Assembly (NCBI RefSeq): GCF_004364935.1
Contig: NZ_SOBT01000008.1
Coordinates: 2,359,534 to 2,423,533, forward strand
DNA: 64,000 bases
Direction of reading: 5' to 3'
From: Panacagrimonas perspica
Lineage (GTDB): Bacteria; Pseudomonadota; Gammaproteobacteria; Nevskiales; Nevskiaceae
Below the pieces are notes generated by a model that did not search any database, was not told where the DNA came from, and saw only the letters and a program-made list of their open reading frames with translations. Positions 36,448 to 45,791 of this stretch are shown one piece after another. The position numbers and the translations under genes are program-made. The first letter of the stretch is position 1; the number at the start of each line of letters is the position of its first letter.

Positions 36448-36625
36448 GGGCAGTTACCGGCTGAAAAAGGGCGCAAAGCAGCCATATGAGCGGATTGCCG
36501 CCCGGACCATTCTTGTGAATTTCATTTTTCTCCTCATCCGTTCCGGCACGTGTCCGCAAACGTTTGTTGTTGCGCGTCTAATGGTGCGCGCTCTCTCCGC
36601 AGATTACAGGCCGGCGACTTCGAGG

Positions 36626-36651
36626 GAACACTACCCGAAGGGGTAGTGTTC
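36626..36651. promoter_or_regulatory. Operator-like palindrome upstream of the MMPL operon
   Basis: gaacactaccc at 36626-36636 and gggtagtgttc at 36641-36651 are perfect 11-base inverted repeats around gaag. It lies about 180 bases upstream of the MMPL ATG in a 380-base gap and has no T-run. A likely regulator site; the rest of the gap shows nothing else but the terminator of the tRNA. Confidence 0.5.
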
Positions 36652-36790
36652 AGCGATAGGGGTAAATCCTTAGCAAGGCGTCGCAATAAAGATAGTCAAA
36701 AAAGCCTTGTTTTCCTGCACTCCGAGAGGCATCGGCCTGGATCGTCGCGAATGTGCACCGCGCCATTTTCCTGCCACGGGTCCGGAAACG

Positions 36791-36817
36791 AAAAAGCCCG
36801 CAGCATGCGCTGCGGGC
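36791..36817 (-). terminator. Intrinsic terminator after tRNA-Met
   Basis: On the minus strand the nine-base stem gcccgcagc/gctgcgggc with a four-base loop is followed by TTTTT. It begins 11 bases past the tRNA 3' end. Confidence 0.85.
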
Positions 36818-36827
36818 TTCGTCGGAT

Positions 36828-36904
36828 TGGTGGTGATGAGTGGAATCGAACCACCGACCTCAGCATTATGAGTGCCGCGCTCTAACCGTCTGAGCTACAT
36901 CACC
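36828..36904 (-). tRNA. tRNA-Met (CAT), elongator type
   Basis: On the minus strand this folds as a 77-base tRNA. The acceptor GGTGATG pairs with CATCACC, followed by the discriminator A and an encoded CCA. The D-arm is AGCTCAGACGGTTAGAGC. The anticodon loop reads CTCATAA, giving anticodon CAT. The TpsiC loop is GTTCGATTC. The intact first acceptor pair (G1-C72) and close likeness to elongator metT sequences show it is not the initiator. It is transcribed away from the DUF815 gene. Confidence 0.96.
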
Positions 36905-36990
36905 GTTGCGGGCCAGAGCCAGCAGGGGCGCGGATTGTAGTGGACCACCCGGCCAAGGTCACGTCCCCGGCCTCCAAACATGTATTCGCC

Positions 36991-37746
36991 ATGACCGAGC
37001 TTGCCTACCGCTGGCGCAACCAGCGTCTCGAAGTCGTCCCCCACCCCCACAAGGTCAGCGCCGAGGCGCTACGGGGGATCGACCGCCAGAAAGCTGCACT
37101 GCAACAAAACACCCTCCAGTTCGTCAGGCGCAAGCCGGCCAACCACGCCCTGCTGACCGGGGCCCGAGGGACCGGCAAGTCCAGCCTCGTGAAGGCCATG
37201 CTGGATGAATTCGCCGGCCAGGGGCTGCGGCTCGTGGAGATCCATCCGCACGACCTGACCGAGCTGCCCGAGGTCGTCGCCCCGCTGCGGGACCGGCCCG
37301 AGCGCTTCATCCTGTATGTCGACGACTTCAGTGTCGCCTCTTCCGACGCGCGCCTGACCGCGCTCAAGACCGCCCTCGATGGCGGCATCGAGGACCCGCC
37401 GGAGAACGTGCTCATCTATGCCACGTCGAACCGTCGCCACCTGATGCCCGAAATGGCCAAGGAGAACGAGGGGTACCACTGGGAGGATGGCGAATTGCAT
37501 CCCGGCGAAACCACCGAGGAGAAGATCTCGCTGTCGGAGCGCTTCGGCCTGTGGCTGAGCTTTCTGCCCTTCACGCAGGACCAGTATCTCGACGCCGTGC
37601 GGGTGCACCTGGCCCTGCTGGGGCACGACGGCTGGGACGAGGAGCTCCAGACGTTGGCGCTGCGCTGGGCGCTGAACCGCGCTTCCCGATCGGGTCGCGT
37701 GGCTCGTCAGTTCGCTCGCGACTGGGTGGGCCGCGAGAGCACGTGA
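36991..37746 (+). CDS. DUF815-type AAA ATPase
   Basis: A 251-residue ATPase of the DUF815 family. Walker A is GARGTGKSSL near residue 57. Walker B is ILYVDDFS near 107. The sensor segment LIYATSNRRHLMP and the GEL...TEEKISLSERFGLWLSF block are typical. The function in the cell is not established; family members are widespread single-domain ATPases. The ATG at 36991 is preferred because the family's conserved N-terminus begins near it, although no Shine-Dalgarno is visible; a GTG at 36940 is in frame. It is divergent from tRNA-Met and convergent with the acyl-CoA-binding protein gene. Confidence 0.85.
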   Translation: MTELAYRWRNQRLEVVPHPHKVSAEALRGIDRQKAALQQNTLQFVRRKPANHALLTGARGTGKSSLVKAMLDEFAGQGLRLVEIHPHDLTELPEVVAPLRDRPERFILYVDDFSVASSDARLTALKTALDGGIEDPPENVLIYATSNRRHLMPEMAKENEGYHWEDGELHPGETTEEKISLSERFGLWLSFLPFTQDQYLDAVRVHLALLGHDGWDEELQTLALRWALNRASRSGRVARQFARDWVGREST

Positions 37747-37749
37747 CGG

Positions 37750-38007
37750 CTAGCCGACCAGCTTCTTGACGACGGCCAGGTAGTTCTTCATCGCCTGGTC
37801 GGCACTGGTGCCCTTGAGCTTGCTCCAGGCGTCGTACTTGGCGCGGCCGACCATGTCGAGCATGCCGGGACGCGCGCCCTTGACGTCACCGTCGGTGGAT
37901 TGCTTGAACAGCGAATAGAGCGTCAGCAGATCCTCGTTGCTCGGGCGCTTGGTCAGCGTCTTGACGTCCTTCTGAGCCTGCTCGAACTGCGCCTTGATGT
38001 CCGACAT
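37750..38007 (-). CDS. Acyl-CoA-binding protein
   Basis: An 85-residue four-helix acyl-CoA-binding protein. The family segment LTLYSLFKQSTDGDVKG is intact, followed by YDAWSKLKGTSADQAMKNY, where the Tyr and Lys residues bind the CoA phosphate. The length matches the eukaryotic and bacterial ACBP class. It would buffer cytosolic acyl-CoA, fitting the many CoA-ester genes here. The ATG at 38007 is chosen for its CCAGGAGC ribosome binding site; an earlier in-frame start at 38022 lacks one. It lies alone between converging DUF815 and the thyA-folA pair on its own strand. Confidence 0.93.
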   Translation of the reverse strand: MSDIKAQFEQAQKDVKTLTKRPSNEDLLTLYSLFKQSTDGDVKGARPGMLDMVGRAKYDAWSKLKGTSADQAMKNYLAVVKKLVG

Positions 38008-38081
38008 GAAAGCTCCTGGCAAGAATTTCGGTGGGACGTTTTAGCACGCGCCCTGCCCGCCCAGCAGGGGCCGATCCCGTG

Positions 38082-38612
38082 CTAGGCCCGTTCCAGCGTG
38101 ACGAAGCGATAGGCGTAGGGGTGCCGGTCGTCCGCCGGATGCTCCTGCGATGCAACCTCGCGGAATTGCGCGCGTTCGAACGCGGGGAAATGCACGTCCC
38201 CCGGCAGGGACGGCCCGACGCGGGCGAGAACCTCGGTGAGATACACGGTCTGCGCCCGGGCCAGCGACTGCCGGTAAAGGTCCGCGCCACCGATGATCAT
38301 CAGCTCGCCGTCGCAGGGTTCCGCCAGCGCGGATTCGAGCGACTCGAAACGGCGGGCCCCTTCGGGCGCGAAGGCCGGGTCACGGCTGAGCACCCAGTTC
38401 GGACGCCCGGGCAGCGGCCGGCCGAGGGAGGCCCAGGTCTTGCGGCCCATCAGTACGGTCTTGCCCATCGTCGTGCGCTTGAAGTGCGCCATGTCGTTGG
38501 GCAGCTTCCAGGGCAGCGATCCGTCCGCCCGGCCGATCAGTCGGTCCTGATCCATTGCGACGATCAAGCCCAGGCGGCGCCCCTCGCCGCCCGCGGAGCC
38601 CGATGGGCTCAC
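38082..38612 (-). CDS. folA: Dihydrofolate reductase
   Basis: A 176-residue [24 protein letters not shown] carries the NADPH/Trp loop. The folate-contacting acidic residue lies in [10 protein letters not shown], and [23 protein letters not shown] contains the cofactor loop. [12 protein letters not shown] completes the NADPH site. The GTG start at 38612 overlaps the thyA stop (GTGA), indicating translational coupling. The protein supplies tetrahydrofolate for thymidylate synthesis. A farther upstream in-frame Met is rejected because it would lie inside thyA. Confidence 0.94.
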   Translation of the reverse strand: MSPSGSAGGEGRRLGLIVAMDQDRLIGRADGSLPWKLPNDMAHFKRTTMGKTVLMGRKTWASLGRPLPGRPNWVLSRDPAFAPEGARRFESLESALAEPCDGELMIIGGADLYRQSLARAQTVYLTEVLARVGPSLPGDVHFPAFERAQFREVASQEHPADDRHPYAYRFVTLERA

Positions 38613-39403
38613 ACCGCCACCGGCGCCTTGATGTGCGGGTGCGGCTCGTACTCGGTCAACGCGAAGTCGCCGGGCTGGAACGCGAACAGGTCGCGCACTT
38701 CCGGATTCAGCGTCATCTTCGGCAGCGGCCGGACTTCTCGCGCGAGCTGCGTGCGGGCCTGTTCGAGGTGGTTCGAGTACAGGTGGCAATCACCGCCGGT
38801 CCAGACAAAATCACCCGGAGCCAGTCCGCAGACCTGCGCGATCATCAACGTGAGCAGCGCGTAGCTCGCGATGTTGAACGGCACGCCGAGGAAGATATCC
38901 GCGCTGCGCTGGTAGAGCTGGCAGGACAGCTTTCCGTCCGCCACGTAGAACTGGAAAAGCGCGTGGCAGGGCGCCAGCGCCATCTTGTCCAGCTCGCCGA
39001 CGTTCCAGGCCGACACGATGTGCCGGCGCGAATCCGGGTTGCCCTTGATCTGGTCGATGATCAGGCGCATCTGGTCGATCTCGCGGCCACCGCTCGCCGG
39101 CCATGCGCGCCACTGGCGACCGTAGACCGGGCCGAGTTCACCGGTCGCGTCGGCCCATTCGTCCCAGATCGAAACGCCGTGTTCCTTGAGCCAGGCGACG
39201 TTGGTGTCGCCGCGCAGGAACCACAGCAGTTCGATCAGGATGGACTTGAGATGCAGCTTCTTGGTGGTGACCATCGGGAAGCCTTCCGCGAGGTCGAACC
39301 GCAGCTGGTGGCCGAACACCGACAGCGTCCCGGTGCCGGTGCGGTCGGATTTGGGCGTGCCGTGCTCGAGCACGTGCCGCATCAGATCGAGGTATTGGCG
39401 CAT
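38609..39403 (-). CDS. thyA: Thymidylate synthase
   Basis: A 264-residue thymidylate synthase, the Escherichia coli length. The catalytic Cys lies in [12 protein letters not shown], and the dUMP-binding RRHIVSAWN and [18 protein letters not shown] segments are intact. The first block is [19 protein letters not shown]. It converts dUMP to dTMP with methylenetetrahydrofolate. Its stop overlaps the folA GTG, forming a two-gene operon. Upstream, a REP element separates it from the iscA-like gene. Confidence 0.97.
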   Translation of the reverse strand: MRQYLDLMRHVLEHGTPKSDRTGTGTLSVFGHQLRFDLAEGFPMVTTKKLHLKSILIELLWFLRGDTNVAWLKEHGVSIWDEWADATGELGPVYGRQWRAWPASGGREIDQMRLIIDQIKGNPDSRRHIVSAWNVGELDKMALAPCHALFQFYVADGKLSCQLYQRSADIFLGVPFNIASYALLTLMIAQVCGLAPGDFVWTGGDCHLYSNHLEQARTQLAREVRPLPKMTLNPEVRDLFAFQPGDFALTEYEPHPHIKAPVAV

Positions 39404-39427
39404 GGCCGAATTGTACCGGCGCCCTGC

Positions 39428-39499
39428 GTAGCCCGGACGAACTCCGGGAGGAGAATTTGTCCGAGCGGGCGCGCAATCCCCGGACTTCGTCCGGGCTAC
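39428..39499. repeat. REP-like palindrome, GTAGCCCGGAC subtype
   Basis: The left arm is slightly degenerate (gtagcccggacgaactccgg) and the right arm ends cttcgtccgggctac. It lies between the iscA-like stop and the thyA start, both minus strand. Confidence 0.85.
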
Positions 39500-39509
39500 G
39501 TCGGCGAAC

Positions 39510-39833
39510 TCAGACGGCGAAGCTCTCGCCGCAGCCGCACTGCGCCTTCACGTTCGGATTGATGAACTTGAAGGACTCGTTCAGTCCCTGCTTCTGCCAG
39601 TCCAGGATCATGCCCTGCAGCATCGGCAGGTGCTCCGACTTCACGATCAGCTTGGCGCCATGGGACTCGAACACCTCGTCCCCGGCCGACACGTCGTCGG
39701 CGTAGTCCATCGTGTAGGCGTAGCCGGAGCATCCCGACTTCTTGACCCCCACACGCAGTCCCAACCCCTTGCCGCGCTTGGCGAGCTGGAGCTGGATACG
39801 GCTGGCGGCGGAGGCGGAAAGCTGGAGACTCAT
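39510..39833 (-). CDS. IscA/HesB-family iron-sulfur carrier
   Basis: A 107-residue A-type carrier protein. The three conserved cysteines are present: [13 protein letters not shown] (first) and the C-terminal CGCG motif in [12 protein letters not shown] (second and third). [12 protein letters not shown] is the family block. It would hold or deliver Fe-S clusters. The ATG at 39833 overlaps the preceding gene's TGA (ATGA), so translation is coupled to the IscU-like protein. It closes a minus-strand set with a cysteine desulfurase and sthA. I cannot tell IscA from ErpA or SufA on this sequence. Confidence 0.92.
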   Translation of the reverse strand: MSLQLSASAASRIQLQLAKRGKGLGLRVGVKKSGCSGYAYTMDYADDVSAGDEVFESHGAKLIVKSEHLPMLQGMILDWQKQGLNESFKFINPNVKAQCGCGESFAV

Positions 39834-40237
39834 GTCAGGTGGCGGTGCAATTCGCGCAGAACGTCCTGCGCCATGAGCCAACAGTGGGCGCGATCCTCTG
39901 GAATTTCAAGGTCGGCGCGCAGTTCGGCGACCGGCGCGACCTGCAAGTCCGCCACCGGACGCCCGAGGCACCAGTCGGCCAGCCAGCTGCCGACGGCGAT
40001 CGTGTAAGGGCATCCCCAGGCGCGGAAGCGGGCATCGCTGACGCGCCCGTCGGTCAGGCGGCATTCCAGCCTCAGCCGGAACTTGCCGGCGTGGGACCCG
40101 ACCTCGGCGGCGCTCACACCGACCGCCGGCTCAAGAGCCCCGGCTCGCGGGGTTCCGATGAAGCGCCGCCAGACCTGCGGCGGATAGCCGAGCGGGTTGT
40201 TCGAGCCCAAACCGTTCTCGCCCACGTTCGCCGTCAT
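39830..40237 (-). CDS. IscU-like scaffold protein lacking the first ligand cysteine
   Basis: A 135-residue IscU/NifU-N fold protein. [19 protein letters not shown] aligns with the IscU FKTYGCGSAIASSSLVTEW segment, keeping the second Cys. [17 protein letters not shown] aligns with KIHCSILAEDAIKAA, keeping the third. The first site, normally APACGD, reads VGSHAGKF, so the first Cys and the Asp are absent. Such a protein may not hold a [2Fe-2S] cluster by the usual set of ligands. It overlaps sthA upstream and the IscA-like gene downstream by ATGA junctions. Family membership is firm; the role is uncertain. Confidence 0.82.
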   Translation of the reverse strand: MTANVGENGLGSNNPLGYPPQVWRRFIGTPRAGALEPAVGVSAAEVGSHAGKFRLRLECRLTDGRVSDARFRAWGCPYTIAVGSWLADWCLGRPVADLQVAPVAELRADLEIPEDRAHCWLMAQDVLRELHRHLT

Positions 40238-41622
40238 GCGAGCCGGTTCAGCCCGTTGTGCGCGGCCACCCGGTAGGCCTCGGCCATCGTCGGGTAGTTG
40301 AACGTCGTGTTGATGAAGTAGCGGATGCTGTTGGTCGCCGGATCGGCCATCACCGTCTGCCCGATGTGCACGATCTCCGAAGCCCGATCGCCGAAGCAGT
40401 GCACGCCGAGCACCTGCAAGGTCTCGGAGTGGAACAGCAGCTTGAGCATGCCCACCGTCTCGCCCGTCATCTGCGCACGGGCCAGGCTCTTGAACGCGGC
40501 GTGCCCGACCTCGTACGGCACGCGCGCCGCGTGCAGGTCGCGCTCGGTACGACCCACCGAGGAAATCTCGGGGATCGTGTAGATCCCGCTCGGGATCATT
40601 TCCAGCGGCTGCGGCTGCACGCTGGGGTCGAGGATGTGCTGCGTCGCGAAACGTCCCTGCACCGACGCCGCGCTGGCCAGTGCCGGCGGACCGATGACAT
40701 CGCCCACCGCGTAGATGTGCGGCAGCGCGGTGCGATAGCAGTCGTCGACCAGCACCTGTCCCCGTGAATTCAGCGCGATGCCGAGCTCGGCCAATCCCAT
40801 GCCGTCCGAGTTGCCGGTGCGCCCGTTGGCCCACAGCAGAACGTCGGACTTGATGCGACGGCCCGACTTCAGGTGCAGCACGACGTCGCGTTCGCGTGGC
40901 TCGACGCGTTCGTACTCTTCCTGATGGCGGATCAGGCAGCCCTGCTCGCGCAGGTGATAGGACAGCGCCTCCGCGATCTCCTCGTCGAGGAACGACAGCA
41001 GGCGGTCCTGCGTATTGACCAGGGTCACCTTCGCGCCGAGGTTGACGAAGATCGAGGCGTACTCGCAGCCGATCACGCCAGCGCCGAAGATCGTCACCGA
41101 GAACGGGTGATGGCCGTAACGCAGGATGCTGTCGCTGTCCTTGACGCGCGGATGCGTGAAGTCGAGGTCGGGCGGGTGATACGGCCGCGAACCGGATGCG
41201 ATGACGAAGTGCGCCGCCTTGAGTATTTCCGGCGCCGCGCTCTCGCCGCGCACCTCGATACGATTCGCATCGAGAAAGCTCGCACTGCCCTCGAACACCG
41301 GAACACGATTGCGTTCGTAGTAGCGCCGACGGCTCGCGATCTGCGATTCGACGACCTTGTCCGCGCTGCTGAGCAACTGCGGATACTCCGGCGGATTGGC
41401 GTTGTAGTAGTTGCGCGTCAGCGGGTTGTGCCGCAGGTCGCTGAGCGTCTTCACGGCATGACGCAGCGCCTTGCTCGGGATCGTGCCCCAGTGCGTGCAG
41501 CCGCCGCCGATCTCGACGCTGCGCTCCACCAGCGCGACGCGCCGGTGGTTCTTGGCCGCCATCATGGCCGCGCCTTCTCCGGCGGGGCCGGAGCCGATCA
41601 CGACGATGTCAAATTCCTGCAT
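40234..41622 (-). CDS. sthA: Soluble NAD(P) transhydrogenase
   Basis: A 462-residue flavoprotein closely matching the E. coli soluble transhydrogenase: [15 protein letters not shown] at the FAD site, [59 protein letters not shown] at the NAD(P) site, and the C-terminal [21 protein letters not shown]. As in other Sth proteins the redox-active disulfide of related reductases is absent. It rebalances NADPH and NAD. The ATG at 41622 has GAGGAAAC as its ribosome binding site. A 22-base tandem duplication just upstream repeats the site and an out-of-frame ATG. The stop overlaps the IscU-like start. Confidence 0.96.
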   Translation of the reverse strand: MQEFDIVVIGSGPAGEGAAMMAAKNHRRVALVERSVEIGGGCTHWGTIPSKALRHAVKTLSDLRHNPLTRNYYNANPPEYPQLLSSADKVVESQIASRRRYYERNRVPVFEGSASFLDANRIEVRGESAAPEILKAAHFVIASGSRPYHPPDLDFTHPRVKDSDSILRYGHHPFSVTIFGAGVIGCEYASIFVNLGAKVTLVNTQDRLLSFLDEEIAEALSYHLREQGCLIRHQEEYERVEPRERDVVLHLKSGRRIKSDVLLWANGRTGNSDGMGLAELGIALNSRGQVLVDDCYRTALPHIYAVGDVIGPPALASAASVQGRFATQHILDPSVQPQPLEMIPSGIYTIPEISSVGRTERDLHAARVPYEVGHAAFKSLARAQMTGETVGMLKLLFHSETLQVLGVHCFGDRASEIVHIGQTVMADPATNSIRYFINTTFNYPTMAEAYRVAAHNGLNRLA

Positions 41623-41657
41623 CTGTTTCCTCGATTTCCTGCATCTGTTTCCTCGAT
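41614..41657. repeat. 22-base tandem duplication at the sthA start
   Basis: Two exact 22-base units (ttcctgcatctgtttcctcg...) at 41614-41635 and 41636-41657 carry the sthA ribosome binding site and start codon. Because 22 is not a multiple of three, the upstream ATG at 41644 is out of frame with sthA. Confidence 0.85.
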
Positions 41658-42805
41658 CAGTTCGTCAGCGGCGACAGCGCGCGCAGACGCAATACTTCAT
41701 GTTCGACGCGCGCAGCGGCCGCATCGATGTCGGCTTCGCACGTCGTGCGGCCGAACGAAAAACGCAGGGATGCGTTCGCGAGTTCGTCGTTGCGCCCGAG
41801 CGCGCGCAGCACGTAGGAGGGCTCCGCCGTCGCCGACGAACAGGCCGCGCCACTCGAAACCGCCACGTCGAACAGCGCCGCCCGCAGGGATTCGCCTTCC
41901 ACGCCGTCGAAGCTCAGGTTGAGGATGTGCGGCGCCGCCTGCCGCGCATCGCCGTTGCGTTGCACCCCGGGCAGCATCGCGAGTCGTTGCCAGAGTCGTT
42001 CGCGCAAGTGGGTCGTCCGTTCGCTGAAGTCCACGGGAAGCGATGCAAATGCCGCGCCCATGCCCACGACCTGGTGCGTGGCCAGGGTCCCCGAACGCAT
42101 GCCCCACTCGTGGCCACCGCCGTGCAGCAGCGGCGCGACACGTGCCCGCGGCCTGCGTCGCACGAACAGCGCGCCGACACCCTTGGGGCCGCCGAGCTTG
42201 TGCGCCGAAAGTGACAGCAGGTCGACGGGCACCGCGCAGAGGTCGATCGCGACCTTGCCGGCGGCCTGCGCCGCGTCCACGTGCAGCATCACGCCGCGCT
42301 CGCGCAACTGCGGGGCCAGCGCCGGGATATCGGTGAGATTTCCGATCTCGTTGTTGGCCCACATCAGCGACACCAGCACGGTTTCGGGGCTCAGCGCGTC
42401 GATCACCTGCTGGGGCTCGATGCGCCCCAGCCGATCCGGTTGCAGATACGTGACGCGCACGTTACGCGCGCCTTCCAGCCAGCGGCAGGTATCCAGCACG
42501 CAGCGATGCTCGATCCGCGATGTGATCACGTGGGCCCGCCCGCGGGCATGGAATTCCACCGCGCCCTTGATCGCGAGGTTGTTCGACTCGGTGGCGCCGC
42601 TGGTCCAGACGATTTCCTCCGGCTGCGCACCCACGAGCGCCGCAACCTGCGCGCGCGCCGCCTCCACCGCGGCAAGCGCCTGCCGGCCCGCGGCATGCGC
42701 CGACGCCGGATTGCCATATCCGCCGCCCGGCTCCAGCCAGGGCCGCATCGCGGTCCAGGCTTCGGGTGCGAGCGGCGTGGTGGCGGCGTGGTCGAGGTAG
42801 ATCAC
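41657..42805 (-). CDS. Cysteine desulfurase, NifS/IscS family
   Basis: A 382-residue PLP enzyme. The PLP lysine lies in [18 protein letters not shown], with [10 protein letters not shown] providing the Asp for the pyridine nitrogen. The active-site Cys loop is [31 protein letters not shown] binds phosphate. It releases sulfur from cysteine for cluster assembly. It is the first gene of a minus-strand set with sthA, an IscU-like and an IscA-like protein. It diverges from ugd. No iscR, hscA or fdx lies beside it, so it is probably not the main Isc operon. Confidence 0.92.
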   Translation of the reverse strand: MIYLDHAATTPLAPEAWTAMRPWLEPGGGYGNPASAHAAGRQALAAVEAARAQVAALVGAQPEEIVWTSGATESNNLAIKGAVEFHARGRAHVITSRIEHRCVLDTCRWLEGARNVRVTYLQPDRLGRIEPQQVIDALSPETVLVSLMWANNEIGNLTDIPALAPQLRERGVMLHVDAAQAAGKVAIDLCAVPVDLLSLSAHKLGGPKGVGALFVRRRPRARVAPLLHGGGHEWGMRSGTLATHQVVGMGAAFASLPVDFSERTTHLRERLWQRLAMLPGVQRNGDARQAAPHILNLSFDGVEGESLRAALFDVAVSSGAACSSATAEPSYVLRALGRNDELANASLRFSFGRTTCEADIDAAAARVEHEVLRLRALSPLTN

Positions 42806-42966
42806 GTGGCGGATGAGACGAAGGCTTCGGGCGGATAGTCTGATGCAAGTCGGCGCCCATGGCCGAATCGACGCTCGTCGTCATGCATCGAACGTGACGT
42901 TGGCGCGCGCCGCTGCGTACACTTTTCCGTCCTGGCGTGCCTGCGCACGTCTCTCGGAGGTCTGGC

Positions 42967-44292
42967 TTGAACATCACCATCTTCGGCTCCGGCTACGTCG
43001 GGCTGGTCACCGCCGCCTGCTTCGCCGATGCCGGCAACGACGTCCTGTGCGTCGATGTCGACGCGGCAAAAGTGGAACGGCTGCGCCGCGGCGAGTGCCC
43101 GATCTACGAGCCGGGACTCGAGGAATTGCTGGTCTCGAATGCGCAGGCCGGCCGCCTGCGTTTCACCACCTCCGCAGCCGAAGGCGTCGCCCACGGCCTC
43201 TACCAGTTCATCGCGGTCGGCACGCCGCCCAGCGAGGACGGCTCGGCCGACATGAAGTACGTGCTCGCGGTCGCCAAGTCCATCGGTCATCACATGGACG
43301 ACTACCGCATCGTCGTCAGCAAATCGACCGTGCCAGTGGGCACAGCGGACCGCGTGCGCGACACGCTCGCCGCGGAGCTGGCGGGTCGGGGCAAGACGAT
43401 CGAATTCGACGTGGTGTCGAACCCGGAATTCCTGAAGGAAGGCGCCGCCGTGGCGGACTTCAACAAGCCCGACCGCGTGATCGTCGGCGTGTCGTCGGAA
43501 AAGGCCGCGGACCTGATGCACGCGCTGTACGCGCCGTTCAACCGTAACCACGACAAGATGATCGTCATGGACCTGCGCTCGTCGGAGCTGACCAAGTACG
43601 CGGCCAACGCGATGCTGGCGACCAAGATCAGCTTCATGAACGAGATGGCCAACCTGGCCGAGCGCGTCGGCGCCGACATCGAGAAAGTGCGCGTCGGCAT
43701 CGGCTCGGATCCGCGCATCGGCTTCCATTTCATCTATCCGGGCTGCGGCTACGGCGGCTCGTGCTTCCCCAAGGACGTGAAGGCGCTGGCGCACACGGCC
43801 TCGACGGTCGGCTTCGAGGCCTCGTTGCTCAACAGCGTCGAAGCCGTGAACAAGGCACAGAAGAATCGCCTGTTCGAAAAGATGCAGAAGCACTTCGGCT
43901 CCCTGCAGGGCAAGACGATTGCGCTGTGGGGCCTGGCGTTCAAGCCGCGTACCGACGACATGCGCGAAGCGCCGTCGCGCGACCTGATGGAAGCGGTGTG
44001 GGCCGCCGGCGGGAAGATCCGCGCCTACGATCCGGTGGCGATGCACGAAACCGAAAAGCTGTATGGCAAGCGCGCGGACCTGGTGCTCGCGAGTTCGCCG
44101 GAGGAAGCGGTCAAGGGCGCTGATGCGCTCGCCGTGGTCACCGAGTGGCGCGTGTTCCAGTCGCCGAATTTCGAGCGCATCGCCAAGGCGATGAAGCACC
44201 CCGTGATCTTCGACGGCCGCAATCTCTACGAGCCGAAGTTCGTCGAGCAGGCGGGCATCGCGTACTACGCGATCGGACGCGGACGCGCCTGA
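42967..44292 (+). CDS. ugd: UDP-glucose 6-dehydrogenase
   Basis: A 441-residue enzyme that oxidises UDP-glucose to UDP-glucuronate. The NAD motif [18 protein letters not shown] is at residue 6. Lys lies in [15 protein letters not shown], and the catalytic Cys in [18 protein letters not shown] near residue 260. The C-terminal domain ([17 protein letters not shown]) is complete. A TTG start at 42967 is chosen because GGAGG lies six bases upstream and no ATG fits the conserved N-terminus; the in-frame ATG at 42937 is an unsupported extension. It heads a plus-strand series with cutA, tlpA-like, aroQ, accB and accC. Confidence 0.93.
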   Translation: MNITIFGSGYVGLVTAACFADAGNDVLCVDVDAAKVERLRRGECPIYEPGLEELLVSNAQAGRLRFTTSAAEGVAHGLYQFIAVGTPPSEDGSADMKYVLAVAKSIGHHMDDYRIVVSKSTVPVGTADRVRDTLAAELAGRGKTIEFDVVSNPEFLKEGAAVADFNKPDRVIVGVSSEKAADLMHALYAPFNRNHDKMIVMDLRSSELTKYAANAMLATKISFMNEMANLAERVGADIEKVRVGIGSDPRIGFHFIYPGCGYGGSCFPKDVKALAHTASTVGFEASLLNSVEAVNKAQKNRLFEKMQKHFGSLQGKTIALWGLAFKPRTDDMREAPSRDLMEAVWAAGGKIRAYDPVAMHETEKLYGKRADLVLASSPEEAVKGADALAVVTEWRVFQSPNFERIAKAMKHPVIFDGRNLYEPKFVEQAGIAYYAIGRGRA

Positions 44293-44293
44293 C

Positions 44294-44623
44294 GTGGGCC
44301 ACGCGCAGGTCGCCTGGGTGACCTGCCCGCTCGCGCACGCGGAGGCGCTCGCGCGCGGCCTGGTGGAAGCGCGTGTCGCGGCCTGCGTGAACATCCTGCC
44401 GGCAGTGACCTCGATCTATCGCTGGAAGGACGAGGTGAGTCAGGACGGCGAAGCGCTGCTGATGATCAAGACCACGGCGGACGTCTTCGAGGACCTCAAG
44501 CGCGAAGTCCTCGCGCGCCACCCTTACGAACTCCCCGAGATCATCGCGGTCGATATCGCCGCTGGGCACACGCCCTATCTCGAATGGATCGCCGCTTCGA
44601 TCGGATCACCACCGCACTCTTGA
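44294..44623 (+). CDS. cutA: CutA-like divalent-ion tolerance protein
   Basis: A 109-residue CutA protein with the family's VAACVNILPAVTSIYRWK segment and the C-terminal HPYELPEIIAVDI strand. CutA forms trimers and is linked to copper tolerance in some bacteria, although its molecular role is debated. The GTG start at 44294 lies one base after the ugd stop, suggesting coupling. It overlaps the start of the next gene. Confidence 0.9.
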   Translation: MGHAQVAWVTCPLAHAEALARGLVEARVAACVNILPAVTSIYRWKDEVSQDGEALLMIKTTADVFEDLKREVLARHPYELPEIIAVDIAAGHTPYLEWIAASIGSPPHS

Positions 44624-45153
44624 AGAAACTTCTCCCTTTCCTGATCGTCGCCCTGCTCGCGCTGGGCGGTGGATTCGCCTTGCAGCGCTATCTGACCGGT
44701 CGCGAGGCTGTGGAGGCACCGTCGCTCGCACCCGAGCTGTCGATGGCCACGCTCGACGGCGGCACCGCGAGCTTGTCGGCGTTGCGCGGCAAGCTCGTGC
44801 TGGTGAATTTCTGGGCGACGTGGTGCGCGCCGTGCCTGCAGGAAATCCCGCTGCTGGTGCAGATGCAGGATCGCTACGGTGCACGCGGCCTGCAGATCCT
44901 GGGGCCCGCGATGGACGACCCCGAGCAGGTCCGCGCGATGCTGCCGCGCCTGAAGATCCAGTACCCGATCCTGATCGGCGAGACGCAGATTCCGAATGCG
45001 ATGGATGCGCTCGGCGACACGATGGGCGCGCTGCCGTTTTCCGTACTGATTTCCGCGGACGGGTACGTAGTCGATCGCAAGCACGGCGAATTCGAGGCCG
45101 AGGAGCTGATCCAGCTCATCGAGAAGCACCTGCCCACGCAGGACGCGCTCTAG
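44584..45153 (+). CDS. TlpA-like thiol:disulfide oxidoreductase
   Basis: A 189-residue thioredoxin-fold protein anchored by an N-terminal membrane segment (LLPFLIVALLALGGGFAL). The redox motif WCAPC lies at NFWATWCAPCLQEIP. It would reduce or transfer disulfides in the periplasm, as TlpA/ResA proteins do. ATG 44584 overlaps cutA by 40 bases; a TTG at 44620 that overlaps its stop by four bases would give a shorter N-terminus. It follows cutA and precedes aroQ in what appears to be a common gammaproteobacterial order. Confidence 0.9.
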   Translation: MDRRFDRITTALLKKLLPFLIVALLALGGGFALQRYLTGREAVEAPSLAPELSMATLDGGTASLSALRGKLVLVNFWATWCAPCLQEIPLLVQMQDRYGARGLQILGPAMDDPEQVRAMLPRLKIQYPILIGETQIPNAMDALGDTMGALPFSVLISADGYVVDRKHGEFEAEELIQLIEKHLPTQDAL

Positions 45154-45339
45154 AAGCCAGGCAGAACGGACACGACGGCTTCCCGCGGACGCCGAAACAT
45201 GGTTTCGGCCCGTCGTCGCGCTGACCGGGCACCCCATCTTGCCGCCAACGGTCGGCAAACCGCTTCGATCCTCCGCCAATTTCCATTCCCGCTGCCCTTC
45301 GGGCAGAATCTTGGCACTTCAAGGACGGAAGCGTTCCAC

Positions 45340-45786
45340 TTGAGCCACCTGCTGCTCCTGAACGGCCCCAACCTCAACCTGCTCGGCACTCGCGAGCCCG
45401 AGGTCTACGGGGCTACGACGCTCGCCGAGATCGAGGCGGACATGGCGCAGCGTGCGCAGGCGCTGGGGCACCGCCTGAGCAGCTTCCAGAGCAACCATGA
45501 AGGCGCCCTCGTCGATCGCGTGCAAGAGGCGCGCGGCGATGTCGACTTCATCCTGCTCAATCCTGGTGCGTTCACGCATACCAGCGTCGCGCTGCGCGAT
45601 GCACTGCTGGGCGTGGCCATCCCGTTCATCGAGGTTCATCTCTCGAACGTGTACAGCCGGGAGTCCTTCCGGCATCACTCGTACTTCACCGACATCGCCG
45701 TGGGCGCGATCGTGGGACTGGGCCCGATTGGCTATGGGCTGGCTCTGCACGCGGCGGATCAACAACTGACGAAAAAGGGGAAATAG
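45340..45786 (+). CDS. aroQ: 3-dehydroquinate dehydratase, type II
   Basis: A 148-residue type II dehydroquinase. [21 protein letters not shown] carries the flexible-loop Arg and catalytic Tyr. [10 protein letters not shown] and [17 protein letters not shown] bind the substrate, and [13 protein letters not shown] has the conserved Glu/His. It acts in the shikimate pathway. A TTG start at 45340 is used because longer readings are non-conserved; AAGGACGGAA lies upstream. It is followed at once by accB, a pairing common in this class of bacteria. Confidence 0.95.
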   Translation: MSHLLLLNGPNLNLLGTREPEVYGATTLAEIEADMAQRAQALGHRLSSFQSNHEGALVDRVQEARGDVDFILLNPGAFTHTSVALRDALLGVAIPFIEVHLSNVYSRESFRHHSYFTDIAVGAIVGLGPIGYGLALHAADQQLTKKGK

Positions 45787-45791
45787 CGGCA

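Noticed and set aside
42937-42966. Longer ugd start at the ATG 42937
   Set aside because: The extra ten residues are not conserved, and the TTG at 42967 has a perfect GGAGG site.
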